A stretch of DNA of 64,000 nt, taken from an uncultured Bacteroidales bacterium. GTDB taxonomy: Bacteria > Bacteroidota > Bacteroidia > Bacteroidales > P3. The translations under genes and the position numbers were made by a program. Position 1 is the first letter of the stretch; the number at the start of each line of letters is the position of its first letter. The DNA is taken from the NCBI GenBank assembly GCA_905234665.1, contig CAJOIV010000003.1, positions 56,719-120,718 of the forward strand. The letters run 5' to 3'. Below are positions 23,521 through 32,607 of this stretch, piece after piece. Below the pieces are notes generated by a model. The model ran no database searches. It was not told the DNA's origin and saw only the letters and a list, made by a program, of their open reading frames with translations.

Positions 23521-25080
23521 ATGACAATGAAAAGAAACATTATCTTTGCAGCATTCCTGCTTTCAGGAATACTTTTAGGCATCAATGCCCAAGAATACTA
23601 TATTGAAGGTTTCTATGAGAGGCACGGAGATGGCAACTACACACTGAAGGATGTCCATACCAATGGTATCTATCTTGACGGGAATACCAGCCTCACAGAA
23701 ACAATGCGTGGAGAGAAGAAACGCATCAAATGTGATGGCGTGGAGGCTACCATGGTGAAATTCTCCTTCGACAAGGCCACCACAAACTGTCCCACGAAAT
23801 GGAGCCAGGGTTTTGTATTCCAATACTGGGACGAGGACAACAATAAATGGAAAACCGACGTGGAGGCATGCAAGGGCCAAACCACAAGCTATTCCGAGAA
23901 GAACATGGTGATAATGCTCGTGTTGGATTACAGCTATTCCATGAAGGAGAACATCTCGCGAATACAATCCAGTGCCATAAAATTCATTAATTCAGTAAGC
24001 AGTGTATCTGAAGGTAACGTCCACGTCGGTATAATAGCTTTCTCGGGCATGGACCTGGCCAAGGAGCAAGTATTCCCCATCACCCCACTCACCAAAGACA
24101 ACAGATACCAGTTTGAACGGTTCATCCAGGATTCTAAAAAAGGGAAAGAAACGGCTTTGTACTATTCCATGGATCAGGCAATGCAGATGATGGAGGATTA
24201 TGTCTCACGCAAAAACTATTCCAGCCAAGACTACAATGGGTCGTGCATGATTACGTTCACTGATGGACTGGATAATGCCTCCATCAACGACAAGATATCT
24301 GCCAGTTTTCACCGTGGCAGAAAAAACGAATACCTCAACTACCTCAGTGGGAAACTGAGCGGTCCTTCTCGCAAAACCATATTAGGGATGCCTGTGGAGA
24401 GCTTTGCCATCGGCTTCACTGGCTCAGAGGATTTCTCAAGCGAAGACATCGATTTTTTCAGAGATGTGCTGCAACAGACAACCCCCGACCCTAACCATTT
24501 CAAACTGGCATCTCACTTTGAGGAAGTTGAGGCCTATTTTGAAACAATCACCAAGAACCTGACAGACAGATGGGAAACGCTGAATATGTATGTGGGCGAA
24601 TCTCAGCACGGAAGAATCCGTTGGGTTCTGAGCTGCGGTGAAGCACCTAAGCCCGATCATATCCGTACCAACCGTTACCCATGGTTTGGTCTCAGTGTTG
24701 AATTCGGCAATGCTGGCAGATATCAAAATTTCTTCGGCGGAATGAATCTCGAAATGGCATTCTCCATCAACTCGATAATTGCAGTTGGTGGTCGCGTCGG
24801 TACATTTTTGGGTAATAATTATAATTATGGGGATCCTTATGTGGATTTAGGAATTCTTGTGGGTCCAGAGACAAAAATTACATTTCCTAGAAACAATGCT
24901 ATTATTTTAGGCTGTGGAGGGGGAATATTAAATGGAGACGGTACATTTTATCTGCGTGCAGGATATAAATTCAGATTAACATGGTTTATCACAGCCGAGA
25001 TGTTTATAGATGGAAATGGTGAAAATAATGGGTTCGGTATTGGTGGTGGAGTCTCATTTGGAGGGAAACCCCGTAATTGA
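23521..25080 (+). CDS. Secreted von Willebrand factor A domain protein
   Basis: A 519-residue protein. The signal peptide ends near INAQ (21-24). A unique region of about 25-125 is followed by a VWA domain from about 128 to 355 with the metal-ion MIDAS Asp136-Tyr-Ser138-Tyr-Ser140 and TFTDGLDN. The C-terminal 130 residues are glycine-rich beta strands (FGGMNLEMAFSINSIIAVGG) reminiscent of outer-membrane beta structure. VWA domains bind proteins at surfaces. It is AT-richer than neighbouring housekeeping genes and pairs with the small secreted gene after it. Confidence 0.8.
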   Translation: MTMKRNIIFAAFLLSGILLGINAQEYYIEGFYERHGDGNYTLKDVHTNGIYLDGNTSLTETMRGEKKRIKCDGVEATMVKFSFDKATTNCPTKWSQGFVFQYWDEDNNKWKTDVEACKGQTTSYSEKNMVIMLVLDYSYSMKENISRIQSSAIKFINSVSSVSEGNVHVGIIAFSGMDLAKEQVFPITPLTKDNRYQFERFIQDSKKGKETALYYSMDQAMQMMEDYVSRKNYSSQDYNGSCMITFTDGLDNASINDKISASFHRGRKNEYLNYLSGKLSGPSRKTILGMPVESFAIGFTGSEDFSSEDIDFFRDVLQQTTPDPNHFKLASHFEEVEAYFETITKNLTDRWETLNMYVGESQHGRIRWVLSCGEAPKPDHIRTNRYPWFGLSVEFGNAGRYQNFFGGMNLEMAFSINSIIAVGGRVGTFLGNNYNYGDPYVDLGILVGPETKITFPRNNAIILGCGGGILNGDGTFYLRAGYKFRLTWFITAEMFIDGNGENNGFGIGGGVSFGGKPRN

Positions 25081-25100
25081 TAAGACAAAAAAATACTGAC

Positions 25101-25568
25101 ATGAAGAAAATCCTTTTGACTATTACCCTGATTGGAGGCATAATGGCATCCGCCTTTGCCAATGGGCCGGAACAACCCCCTATGGCATCCGACAATCCGA
25201 TTGACGAGACCATCACCGTGACGGTTATCTCCGTATCAAACACAGCCGTCGAACTATTGGTGGAAGCCAACAACGTTGTGAATGATGTATGCAACTACTT
25301 TAACGGCAGTTGGGTGGACTATGGTTTGAAGATTTACTGCTCGTTGGGAGGAGATGTTTACACCTGCACAGCCTACAAAATCACCAAGATGGCCTGTAGT
25401 ATCAGTGGAGCCATAAAGCTTTACATGGAGGGCGACATTAATAACGCCACCAAAAGAATACTGGCTACAGGTGCTGAAGTATGGGCGATGACAAAGATGG
25501 GTGAGAAAATAAAACTCAGCCCGTCAAACATGTGCGTGGGCAATTTGAATAGCAATGGCAATGATTGA
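25101..25568 (+). CDS. Small secreted protein of unknown function
   Basis: Starting at ATG 25101 the protein has 155 residues. MKKILLTITLIGGIMASAFANG is a clear signal peptide (longer motif at residues 1-22). The mature part is mixed, with four cysteines (in NDVCNYF, KIYCSLGG, VYTCTAY and MACSISG) and a fifth near the C-terminus. It lies 20 bp after the VWA gene and before a strong terminator, so the two form a two-gene unit. It may be a partner of the VWA protein. I do not recognise the family. Confidence 0.7.
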   Translation: MKKILLTITLIGGIMASAFANGPEQPPMASDNPIDETITVTVISVSNTAVELLVEANNVVNDVCNYFNGSWVDYGLKIYCSLGGDVYTCTAYKITKMACSISGAIKLYMEGDINNATKRILATGAEVWAMTKMGEKIKLSPSNMCVGNLNSNGND

Positions 25569-25595
25569 CTAAATGTATTCTCATCAATCCCATGT

Positions 25596-25633
25596 AAAAG
25601 AGGGTGCCTTAGTTGATGATGGCACCCTCTTTT
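25596..25633 (+). terminator. Rho-independent terminator of the VWA unit
   Basis: AAAAGAGGGTGCC and GGCACCCTCTTTT form a 13-bp perfect stem around a 12-base loop, and the stem itself ends in T residues. Confidence 0.88.
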
Positions 25634-25733
25634 CTGCATAATATGTCCAGATTTTTCAACGTTTACGACCTTTGTTCAGGGAAAGTCTAAGACTAGAGTA
25701 GCAGCCTGATGTTGACGGGAGGTTCCGACAAAA

Positions 25734-25775
25734 TTGAAAATCTTGGGAATTTATTGTTGAAAATCTTGGGAATTT
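25734..25775 (+). promoter_or_regulatory. Tandem 19-bp direct repeat overlapping the promoter of the DUF4143 ATPase
   Basis: TTGAAAATCTTGGGAATTT occurs at 25734-25752 and 25757-25775, a 23-bp period or about two helical turns. The second copy ends 2 bp before the -7 box TATCTTTG (25778-25785). This is the layout of a repressor or activator operator. Confidence 0.65.
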
Positions 25776-25777
25776 CG

Positions 25778-25785
25778 TATCTTTG
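25778..25785 (+). promoter_or_regulatory. -7 promoter box for the DUF4143 ATPase
   Basis: TATCTTTG lies 28 bp before the ATG at 25814, directly after the tandem repeat. Confidence 0.7.
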
Positions 25786-25813
25786 CAGCGTGAATTAATT
25801 AATAAGCAAGGAT

Positions 25814-27079
25814 ATGTATTACCCAAGATTTGTTGAAAATGAGATTGAAAGAGCGTTAAAAACATCTGGTGCCGTATTGGTGACTGGTCCGAAATTCTGT
25901 GGAAAAACGACCACATGTATGCTATATCAAAAGAGTTTTGTGAAACTAAACACAAAACAAGCCATCTCAATGGCGAGGATGAACCCGAAAGGTATATTGG
26001 CTGGAGAGAGACCGCGACTGATTGACGAATGGCAGAAGGCTCCGGATATCTGGAACCAAGTGAAGGATGACTTGGATTTCCACTACGAGTTCGGAAAATA
26101 TATTCTGACAGGCAGTTCCACTCCTGCCGATAAGACGGAGGTGCATCACAGTGGCGTAGGAAGAATAACACCCGTGAAGATGCGACCAATGAGCCTGTGG
26201 GAGTCGAAGGAGTCGAAAGGTACAGTGTCGCTGAGGAATTTGTTCGACGGGGGCAAGGAGTTTCCGTGGGATATGAATCAAGACTTCACGCTCGACGACG
26301 TGGCTCACCTGCTTTGTCGTGGAGGTTGGCCCATCGCTGTATTGGCACCCAAAGAGATTGCCCTCGAGATTACAAAGAACTATTGGAACGGGCTGTTTGT
26401 GTTCGAGGACTGTGAGAATGAGCGTTTCCGCAATAAGAAACCCGAAGTGCTGAAAATGATAGTCAGAAGTCATGCACGCCATATTTCGACAGAAGCGGCT
26501 ATTTCGACAATAATAGCCGATGTACGGCAGAACAACGAACGTACAATGGATGCCAAGACATTTGATAACTATATGGAGGCTCTGAAGGATCTCTTTATTA
26601 TTGAAGATATGGAGGCTTGGAACCCTAATATCCGCTCGAAGACCTCAATCCGGTCCACTCCCACACGACACTTCGTTGATACATCGATTGCCTGTCGTTC
26701 GTTGAACGTGATGCCCGAAGACTTGCTTCATGACTTGAATAGTTTTGGTCTCTTTTTCGAGGATATGGCTGTGCGCGACCTGAGAGTGTACGCCGACACA
26801 ATGAATGGCGAAGTGCGGCATTACCGTGACAATACCGGTCTGGAGTGCGATGCAGTAATACATTTGGAGGATGGCCGTTGGGGGGCGATAGAGATTAAGT
26901 TGGGCGGTGATAACCTGATAGAAGAAGGTGCCTCATCGCTGAAAACACTGAAAAAGAAGATTGAGGAAAAGAGTGAAGAAAAGTCGCCGGCGTTCATGAT
27001 GGTGCTGACCGCTGTCGGCGGAGCCTATCAGCGGGAGGATGGTGTTTATGTGGCCCCTATCAATTTGTTGAGGCCATAG
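25814..27079 (+). CDS. AAA_14 / DUF4143 ATPase
   Basis: A 421-residue protein. The Walker A loop GPKFCGKTTT is at 25-34, a Walker B-like RLIDEWQ near 68, and a sensor-like YILTGSS follows. The C-terminal DUF4143 domain has a nuclease-like core DNTGLECDAVIHLEDG followed by GAIEIKLG (D/E-x-K). Such ATPases are common, mobile, single-gene accessories in Bacteroidota and archaea, and their role is unproven. Own promoter with operator-like repeats, AT-richer composition and lack of operon partners fit horizontal gain. Confidence 0.9.
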   Translation: MYYPRFVENEIERALKTSGAVLVTGPKFCGKTTTCMLYQKSFVKLNTKQAISMARMNPKGILAGERPRLIDEWQKAPDIWNQVKDDLDFHYEFGKYILTGSSTPADKTEVHHSGVGRITPVKMRPMSLWESKESKGTVSLRNLFDGGKEFPWDMNQDFTLDDVAHLLCRGGWPIAVLAPKEIALEITKNYWNGLFVFEDCENERFRNKKPEVLKMIVRSHARHISTEAAISTIIADVRQNNERTMDAKTFDNYMEALKDLFIIEDMEAWNPNIRSKTSIRSTPTRHFVDTSIACRSLNVMPEDLLHDLNSFGLFFEDMAVRDLRVYADTMNGEVRHYRDNTGLECDAVIHLEDGRWGAIEIKLGGDNLIEEGASSLKTLKKKIEEKSEEKSPAFMMVLTAVGGAYQREDGVYVAPINLLRP

Positions 27080-27164
27080 AATGACAACAATAAACAAAAC
27101 ACCTCAGGCCGACATGATGAATTGTTGTCGGCCTGAGGCTGTTGAGGGTGACGGGTAGCGGCTC

Positions 27165-28994
27165 TTATCCCAGGACGGCGGACATCTCGGCGTCGTTGCG
27201 ATAGGTCATGCGGCGGTAGGGGTTGGTGTTGTCCTTCTCGCGGGTGACTTTGATCTGTTCGGCGACGAAATGGAGGATGCCGGCGTAGCGGGTGAGGTAC
27301 TGCTGCCAGAGCTCGGGGGTCAGGTTGCGCTGCTGGCTGAGGTGGCAGAGCACCTGGTAGGCATGGCGGCGGCGCCAGCCTTCGTAGTCGGCCCACCACT
27401 GGTCGTAGCAGGCGTGGACCTGCTGCCAGGAGTCGACGGTGCCTTTCTCGACGGCGGCGATGAGGGTGTCGAGCTCGGACTGCGGGACGAGCTGTCCGCC
27501 GAGGTTGACCCATTCGCGCTCGCGCTCCGGGGCGTCGTGCAGCGGCTCAGGCATGGCGGCGTCGGTCTTGCCGTCGGCCAGGACGTTGAGGGCGTAGTAG
27601 ATGAGCATGTCCTCGTAGGCCTCGTAGCCTTCCTTCCACTTGAGGACGACGGTCTTGCGCTTGCCTTTCTCCATGCCGAAGGCGGTGACTTCGAGGTGCT
27701 CCTTGTCCTTGTCGAACTGGAGGTAGGCCTGTTCTATCCAGCTCTTGAGGAGCATGCGGCCGTTGATGATCTCCTCGGCGGTGTCGGGGGCGAGGGGGTC
27801 GAAGACGATGTGCTGGGCTTTTTTCTTGCGCTTGTCGCGTTTGGCGAACTTGGTCATGTTGCGGTTGAGGGCGTACATGTTGTACATCCACCAGTAGGCG
27901 GGCATGACCTCGAGGCGGTTCTTGGAGGCGTTGTTGTTGACCAGCGCGAAGGGGAGGGTGATGCTGAGCTCGGCGGGGTAGGAGCCTTTGGCCAGGAGGG
28001 TGTAGGAGGCGAAGGCGCTGGAGTGCTTGAGGCTGGTGCAGAGGCCCGGCCAGAAGCCGCGGCCGGCCACAATCTCGTTGTCGGCGGTGCGGCCGTTGTG
28101 GTTGGAGCCCACGGTGCATCCGGCGGCGAGGTTGCTCTGTCCCATGACGAGGGAGGCGATGAGGAACGAGTTGTTGTGGTGCTGCTCGTGGGCGGGGAAG
28201 ATGATGTTGTTGCCCACCTCGCAACGCGCGATGGTGGAGTTGTCGCCCACGACGGTGTCGTTGAGACGCACGCCGAATTCGAGGTGGACATGCTCGCCAA
28301 GGAGGAAACGCATGGCGATGCAGCCGTACTCGCAGGAGCAGCCGTAGCCCACCACGCCGTCGGCCAGGACGACGCAGTCCTCGGGGGTTTCGGCGTCGGA
28401 GAGGACGGCCACGTTGTGGAGGGTGCGGGTGTTCTTGATGACGCAGTGGCTGCCCACCTGTCCGTAGCACCCTTCGGGGGTGGCCAGATAGTTGCGGGCC
28501 ATCTGCTCGAAACGGTCGACCATCTCTTTGTGGTCGCGGTATTTGGCCCAGAGGTAGGCGTCGCCGATGGTCATGCCGGGGAAGGGGAGGATGCGGCGGC
28601 CGCCGCACTCGTTCATGGGCTCGATCCAGGCGTATTCGGGATTGCCGGCAGGGTCGGAGGCGGTCATCTCGTCGATATTGAACAGCAGACAGTTGTCGCC
28701 CACGCGATAGCCACTGAGCATGTGTACGTTGTGCACTGCGCAGTGGTCGCCCACGGTGGCGTCGGCCAGGCAGGAGTTATAGAGGCCTTCCGGCAGACGG
28801 AGGTCGCCGTCGTGCACATAGCCCTGGTTGACGGCCCCGAGCCAGACACGTCCCATAAAGACGTTGTTGCGGACAAGGGAGGCGTCGAAAGCCTCGGTTA
28901 CTTGCACATTGCTCCAGTCTTCGGCGCGGTTGCCGAAGGACTCTAACTGTTGGACCTCAGAGGGGGTCAGCGGGCGGAAGGTTTTTGTTTCCAT
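27165..28994 (-). CDS. DUF4954 family protein, left-handed beta-helix
   Basis: A 609-residue cytoplasmic protein. Residues 60-330 have the spaced small/hydrophobic hexapeptide pattern of a left-handed beta helix (for example VVLADGVVGYGCSCEYGCIA and EVGNNIIFPAHEQHHNNSFL), like sugar-nucleotide acyltransferases. The C-terminal 250 residues are alpha-helical. The DUF4954 family is widespread in Bacteroidota with no proven reaction. It is the last gene of the minus-strand run starting near 33.7 kb, separated from the GH3 gene by 89 bp holding a repeat. Confidence 0.85.
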   Translation of the reverse strand: METKTFRPLTPSEVQQLESFGNRAEDWSNVQVTEAFDASLVRNNVFMGRVWLGAVNQGYVHDGDLRLPEGLYNSCLADATVGDHCAVHNVHMLSGYRVGDNCLLFNIDEMTASDPAGNPEYAWIEPMNECGGRRILPFPGMTIGDAYLWAKYRDHKEMVDRFEQMARNYLATPEGCYGQVGSHCVIKNTRTLHNVAVLSDAETPEDCVVLADGVVGYGCSCEYGCIAMRFLLGEHVHLEFGVRLNDTVVGDNSTIARCEVGNNIIFPAHEQHHNNSFLIASLVMGQSNLAAGCTVGSNHNGRTADNEIVAGRGFWPGLCTSLKHSSAFASYTLLAKGSYPAELSITLPFALVNNNASKNRLEVMPAYWWMYNMYALNRNMTKFAKRDKRKKKAQHIVFDPLAPDTAEEIINGRMLLKSWIEQAYLQFDKDKEHLEVTAFGMEKGKRKTVVLKWKEGYEAYEDMLIYYALNVLADGKTDAAMPEPLHDAPEREREWVNLGGQLVPQSELDTLIAAVEKGTVDSWQQVHACYDQWWADYEGWRRRHAYQVLCHLSQQRNLTPELWQQYLTRYAGILHFVAEQIKVTREKDNTNPYRRMTYRNDAEMSAVLG

Positions 28995-29008
28995 GATGAT
29001 AAAAAATA

Positions 29009-29038
29009 TAATGTGTTAATGTGTTAATGCTTGAACTG
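29009..29038. repeat. Octamer array TAATGTGT
   Basis: Two exact TAATGTGT units are followed by TAATGCTT and TGAACTGA, next to the start of the DUF4954 gene. It leads into the 45-bp repeat, as at 13065-13104. Confidence 0.65.
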
Positions 29039-29070
29039 AGGTCGGCGCCCTCGTGGCGCCAATGTTTGAG
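29026..29070. repeat. 45-bp dispersed repeat, copy 2
   Basis: Matches 13091-13135 at 43 of 45 positions, including the GGCGCC-CTCGY-GGCGCC hairpin. It fills the gap between the GH3 and DUF4954 genes. Confidence 0.85.
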
Positions 29071-29083
29071 TGCCTAGGGTTTC

Positions 29084-30214
29084 CTAGATCTTTTTCTTCA
29101 GTCTTCTCACGCGGTCGGCCGCGGTGTGGATGTCCTGTGCCGACAGGCGTCCGTCGGCCACCATGCGTTCGATGGCTTCCACGGCTTTGGGGACGAGGTC
29201 GGGGTCGTAGGCTGCCGCGCCGTTGTTGGAGAGGCAGAGCAGGTCGCTGCCCGCGAGGATGGCCAGGCGGAGGGTCTCCTCGAGGCCGTACTGCTTGGCG
29301 ATGGCCCCCATGGCCAGGTCGTCGGTGATGACCACCCCCTTGAAGCCGAGGCTGTCGCGCAGGAGGCCGTTGATGACCTTGGGCGAGAGGGAGGCGGGGA
29401 GGGTGTCGAGGCGGCGGTTGATGACGTGCGCCACCATCACCATGTCGACTCCGCCGTCGGCGACGAGGTCGCGGTAGGGCTGCAGTTCAGTCTCCTGCCA
29501 GCTGTCGGTGACGTCCACCAGCCCGGCATGGGTGTCGCCCTTGGCGCTGCCGTGGCCGGGGAAGTGCTTGAGGCACGGGAGGATGCCCATGCGGCGCTGC
29601 TCGTCGACCCAGATGCGGGTGCACTGTGTCACGCGGCCGGGTGTCGCCGAGAAGGAGCGTTCCAGCTTGCCGATGACGGGGCAGGCGGGGTTGACGTTCA
29701 CGTCCACGCAGGGGGCGAAGTTGAGGTTGATGCCGGCGTCGTGCAGCATCCGGGCGATGGTGCGGACATTGTCGCGCACGGCGTTGTCGCCCTCGGCGGC
29801 GGTGGATTGGTGCGACTTGGTGGCGGGGAACCCGTCGCGCACCTTGAGGCGCGTCACCATGCCCCCTTCCTGGTCCACACTGATGAGGAGGGTCTCGGGG
29901 GTGAGGCTCTGCAGGTAGGTGCAGAGGCTTTTGAGTTGCTGGGGCGACGAGACGTTGCGGTGGCGGCTGCCCGAGGGGGCGTCGTATTCGAAGAGGATGA
30001 CGCTGCCCACGTGGTACTGCTGGATGTCGCGCACGATATGGTGGTTCTCGTCCACCCGTGTGCCGCGGAAGCCCACGAGGAGCATCTCGCCGATGTCGCG
30101 ACGCAGCTGTTCGGGGTCGTTGCCGTTGTCGGCGGCAGGGGTGGGGGAGGGCTGCCCGCAGGCGGACAGGCACAGCATCAAGGACAGGCAGAGGCTAAGG
30201 TTTCTGAGTTTCAT
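29084..30214 (-). CDS. Glycoside hydrolase family 3 beta-N-acetylhexosaminidase lipoprotein (NagZ-like)
   Basis: A 376-residue protein with a lipoprotein signal ending LSAC (Cys19). The catalytic fold shows SVDQEGGMVTRL, KHFPGHG (216-222), the Asp-His dyad in KGDTHAG and the nucleophile Asp in ITDDLAMGAI. NagZ-type enzymes release N-acetylglucosamine from peptidoglycan or chitin fragments. It is complementary in activity to the NamZ-like enzyme at 18519. It is short of the C-terminal domain found in larger Bacteroidota GH3 enzymes. It follows the GT2 gene by 9 bp. Confidence 0.92.
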   Translation of the reverse strand: MKLRNLSLCLSLMLCLSACGQPSPTPAADNGNDPEQLRRDIGEMLLVGFRGTRVDENHHIVRDIQQYHVGSVILFEYDAPSGSRHRNVSSPQQLKSLCTYLQSLTPETLLISVDQEGGMVTRLKVRDGFPATKSHQSTAAEGDNAVRDNVRTIARMLHDAGINLNFAPCVDVNVNPACPVIGKLERSFSATPGRVTQCTRIWVDEQRRMGILPCLKHFPGHGSAKGDTHAGLVDVTDSWQETELQPYRDLVADGGVDMVMVAHVINRRLDTLPASLSPKVINGLLRDSLGFKGVVITDDLAMGAIAKQYGLEETLRLAILAGSDLLCLSNNGAAAYDPDLVPKAVEAIERMVADGRLSAQDIHTAADRVRRLKKKI

Positions 30215-30223
30215 GGCGTGGGG

Positions 30224-31357
30224 TTATCTTAGGGACAGTTCTTCTTGAAAAAGTCGGTCGCGGTAGGCGTCGAGTTGTTCTATGGGGTCGTGGCGGAAGG
30301 CGACGGGCATCTCGCTGTCGGGCAGGCGGAAGGCGGGGTTGCCGCGCAGGTATTGGAGTATCCGCAGCCCGTCGACGCGCTCGACGCAGGCGTGGACGAA
30401 GTGCTCCTGGTCGTGGAAGTTGCGGCGCAGCGGGCCCCAGAGGTCGTCGGTGCGCAGCTGCTGGCGGAGGAAGGCGCTCATGGGGGTCTCCACCTCGCGG
30501 GTGTAGAGGGTGGGGAAGGCCTCAAAGGTGGCCGCCACGGCCTCGAAAGCCTCGGGGCGGTAGAAGGGGTAGGAGGCCTCGATGGCCTCTATGCCGTGGG
30601 CGATGGCGGGGCCTGTGCCGAAGGGGACGCGCGTGGAGGCCCTTCCCTGGGGGTGCACAGCCAGGAGGGCGTTGTCGTGGGGCTCGGCAAAACGCGTTGC
30701 CAGCTTGCCTGTTTTCGCAAACTTCTGAAGCAAATAAAAGTCTTCGCCACTGGCCATGGGGGTAATGCCTCCCACGCGGCGGTAGGCCGTCAGGGGGAAG
30801 GTCATGGCGCTGCCCAGGGCGGTGAAGGCGTAGGGGTTGCGGATGCGGAGGAGCCCGATGAGGTAGTTCCTCATGTAGCATTCGTAGCGCAGCATGGGGC
30901 GGTCGAGGGTGTCGTCGCCGCACAGGGGATGTCGGTAGGGCACGCTGAAGGCGGCCCCAGGGGTGGCGTTCAGCGTGTCGAGCACCCCTTGCAGGTATCC
31001 CGGCGCGATGTCGGTGTCGGCGTCGAGGCTGACGACGGCCTCAGTGTCGTCGCAGAGTGTGGCGATATGGTCGAACAGCACCTTGCGGGCCCAGCCCACG
31101 CCGTTCTGCTTGCCCTGCCAGCCGTGGCCCGGGGTGCAGCGGTCGAGAATCGTGACGGGCATCCCTTGGTAGCTGTGCAGCCAGTCGAGGGTGCGCAGGT
31201 TGTCGTCGAGGGCGGGGGAATGCTCCTCGTTGTTGACGCAGCAGACGACGGTGAAATGTGTGAGCGTCTGCCGTTCCAGACAGCCGAAGAGTCGCGTCAG
31301 GTTGTCGAACTCGGCCATCATGGGGATGGCCACGGAGATATGGCCATAGGCGGGCAT
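30224..31357 (-). CDS. Glycosyltransferase family 2 protein
   Basis: A 377-residue GT-A fold protein. SVAIPMMAEFDNLTRLFGCL starts the nucleotide-binding domain, SLDADTD (about 109-115) is the metal-binding DxD region, and a GEDFYL motif near 205 is the usual ED acceptor motif. No membrane helices are evident, so it is cytoplasmic or peripheral. Sugar and acceptor cannot be told. It lies 2 bp after the M14 gene and 9 bp before the GH3 gene, within the same minus-strand run that also has GtrA. Confidence 0.85.
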   Translation of the reverse strand: MPAYGHISVAIPMMAEFDNLTRLFGCLERQTLTHFTVVCCVNNEEHSPALDDNLRTLDWLHSYQGMPVTILDRCTPGHGWQGKQNGVGWARKVLFDHIATLCDDTEAVVSLDADTDIAPGYLQGVLDTLNATPGAAFSVPYRHPLCGDDTLDRPMLRYECYMRNYLIGLLRIRNPYAFTALGSAMTFPLTAYRRVGGITPMASGEDFYLLQKFAKTGKLATRFAEPHDNALLAVHPQGRASTRVPFGTGPAIAHGIEAIEASYPFYRPEAFEAVAATFEAFPTLYTREVETPMSAFLRQQLRTDDLWGPLRRNFHDQEHFVHACVERVDGLRILQYLRGNPAFRLPDSEMPVAFRHDPIEQLDAYRDRLFQEELSLR

Positions 31358-31359
31358 CG

Positions 31360-32592
31360 TCAGAGCTTGATTACTTTATAGTGCCGGCCTTTCACGTTGA
31401 GGATATAGACGCCTGCGGGGCGGTCGGAGAGGTCGATGCGGCGGATGCCGTCGCCTGTGGAGATGAACACCTCGCCGCGGGTGGGGTTGGGGTAGACGGA
31501 GAGTTGAGAGTTGAGAGTTGAATGTTGAGATATTCCCACATGGGTGGTGTCGCCGGAGGTGGTGTCGTGGGGGATGGTGTCGGCAAGGGAGTGTATCTCC
31601 TTGATATAGTTGATGAGGGCGTCGCCCTGGATGTTCCAGTAGCGCTGGAGGCTCTCGGAGGCCAGCTTCTTGTCGCTCGACACTTCCATGGTCAGTTCGT
31701 GGCAGTGCTGGTAGTAGTTCATATAGTCCTGTCGCCCGTTGGAAATGACGTACCAGTCGCCACCTTCGATGTATCCCTGGCTGTTCACGTCGGTGAAGAT
31801 GCTGCGGCTGTGTTGGCGGCAGGTGTCGACGTAGCGTTTGCAGACGGCTTCCCACCAGTCGGCATGCTCGTGGCGGCGCTCGCGGGAGGTGAAGCTGTCC
31901 CAGGGGTAGTTCATCACCTCGCTGCCGCCGTGGATGTTGGCACTCAGTTCGAAGCGGTGTTGGCTGACATAGGCTATCATGGCCTTGTTCTCGCACTGGA
32001 GGGTGTCGAGGGAGACGCTGCCGAAGGGGTCGGGATAGTTGCGGTTGAGGTCGACGTAGTTGGCGTTATATCGCATGGAGCGCGAGACGCTGCTGTTGCC
32101 GCCGGCATAGGTGCCGTCGGGGTTGGCGTTGGGGTTGATGTAGATGCGGGTGCGGTCGAGCAGGGAGGTGATTTGCGGCGAGGTGCCGTAGCTGGCGAGC
32201 AGGGTGTCGCACAGGCGCAGCATGAAGTAGAATCCCGTGATTTCGTCGCCGTGCATGGTGGAGGAGTAGAAGAACTCGGGGCGGTAGATGTCATTGTCGT
32301 CGGTTCCCGTCATGGCCAGGCAGAGGATGAGACGTCCGCGGAGGGAGGTGCCGATGGTGTCGAGGCGGCACAGTTCGGGGTAGGTCTCCACGAAGTGGTT
32401 CATCATCTCTACATATACCTCGTAGGTGGGGTAGCGGTCCCAGCGGTACATCTCGTCGAGGGTCGTGGCCATGGTGAGCGACTTGGGCGCCAGGCTGTCG
32501 TCCATTGGCGGGAATGCATCGGGGCGGGGCTTCTGCGCCAGTGCAGACGTGAGCGTCAGGCAGGCCAGAAGGGTGAGGAGAGTCTTTTTCAT
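31360..32592 (-). CDS. M14 zinc carboxypeptidase with T9SS C-terminal sorting domain
   Basis: A 410-residue protein with a signal peptide ending TSALAQ. The M14 site is visible: His114 and Glu117 (HGDE) and His221 (ANIHGG) for zinc, catalytic Glu303 (LTMEVSS). The last ~70 residues are a T9SS type A sorting domain (VYPNPTRGEVFIS, GVYILNVKGRHYKVIKL), so it is probably exported and surface attached. Between the two, HSTLNSQLS is translated from a heptamer array at 31501-31528. It cleaves C-terminal residues of peptides. It follows gtrA by 15 bp. Confidence 0.93.
   Translation of the reverse strand: MKKTLLTLLACLTLTSALAQKPRPDAFPPMDDSLAPKSLTMATTLDEMYRWDRYPTYEVYVEMMNHFVETYPELCRLDTIGTSLRGRLILCLAMTGTDDNDIYRPEFFYSSTMHGDEITGFYFMLRLCDTLLASYGTSPQITSLLDRTRIYINPNANPDGTYAGGNSSVSRSMRYNANYVDLNRNYPDPFGSVSLDTLQCENKAMIAYVSQHRFELSANIHGGSEVMNYPWDSFTSRERRHEHADWWEAVCKRYVDTCRQHSRSIFTDVNSQGYIEGGDWYVISNGRQDYMNYYQHCHELTMEVSSDKKLASESLQRYWNIQGDALINYIKEIHSLADTIPHDTTSGDTTHVGISQHSTLNSQLSVYPNPTRGEVFISTGDGIRRIDLSDRPAGVYILNVKGRHYKVIKL
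31501..31528. repeat. Heptamer array GAGTTGA x3 plus ATGTTGA, inside the M14 gene
   Basis: Four 7-bp units sit exactly at the joint between the peptidase and the sorting domain. A change by one unit would shift the frame and remove the sorting domain. Confidence 0.8.
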
Positions 32593-32607
32593 TCGGTATT
32601 GAGTGTG

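Noticed and set aside
27270..28946. 558-codon plus-strand open frame
   Set aside because: Shadow of the DUF4954 gene; no signal, motif or promoter.
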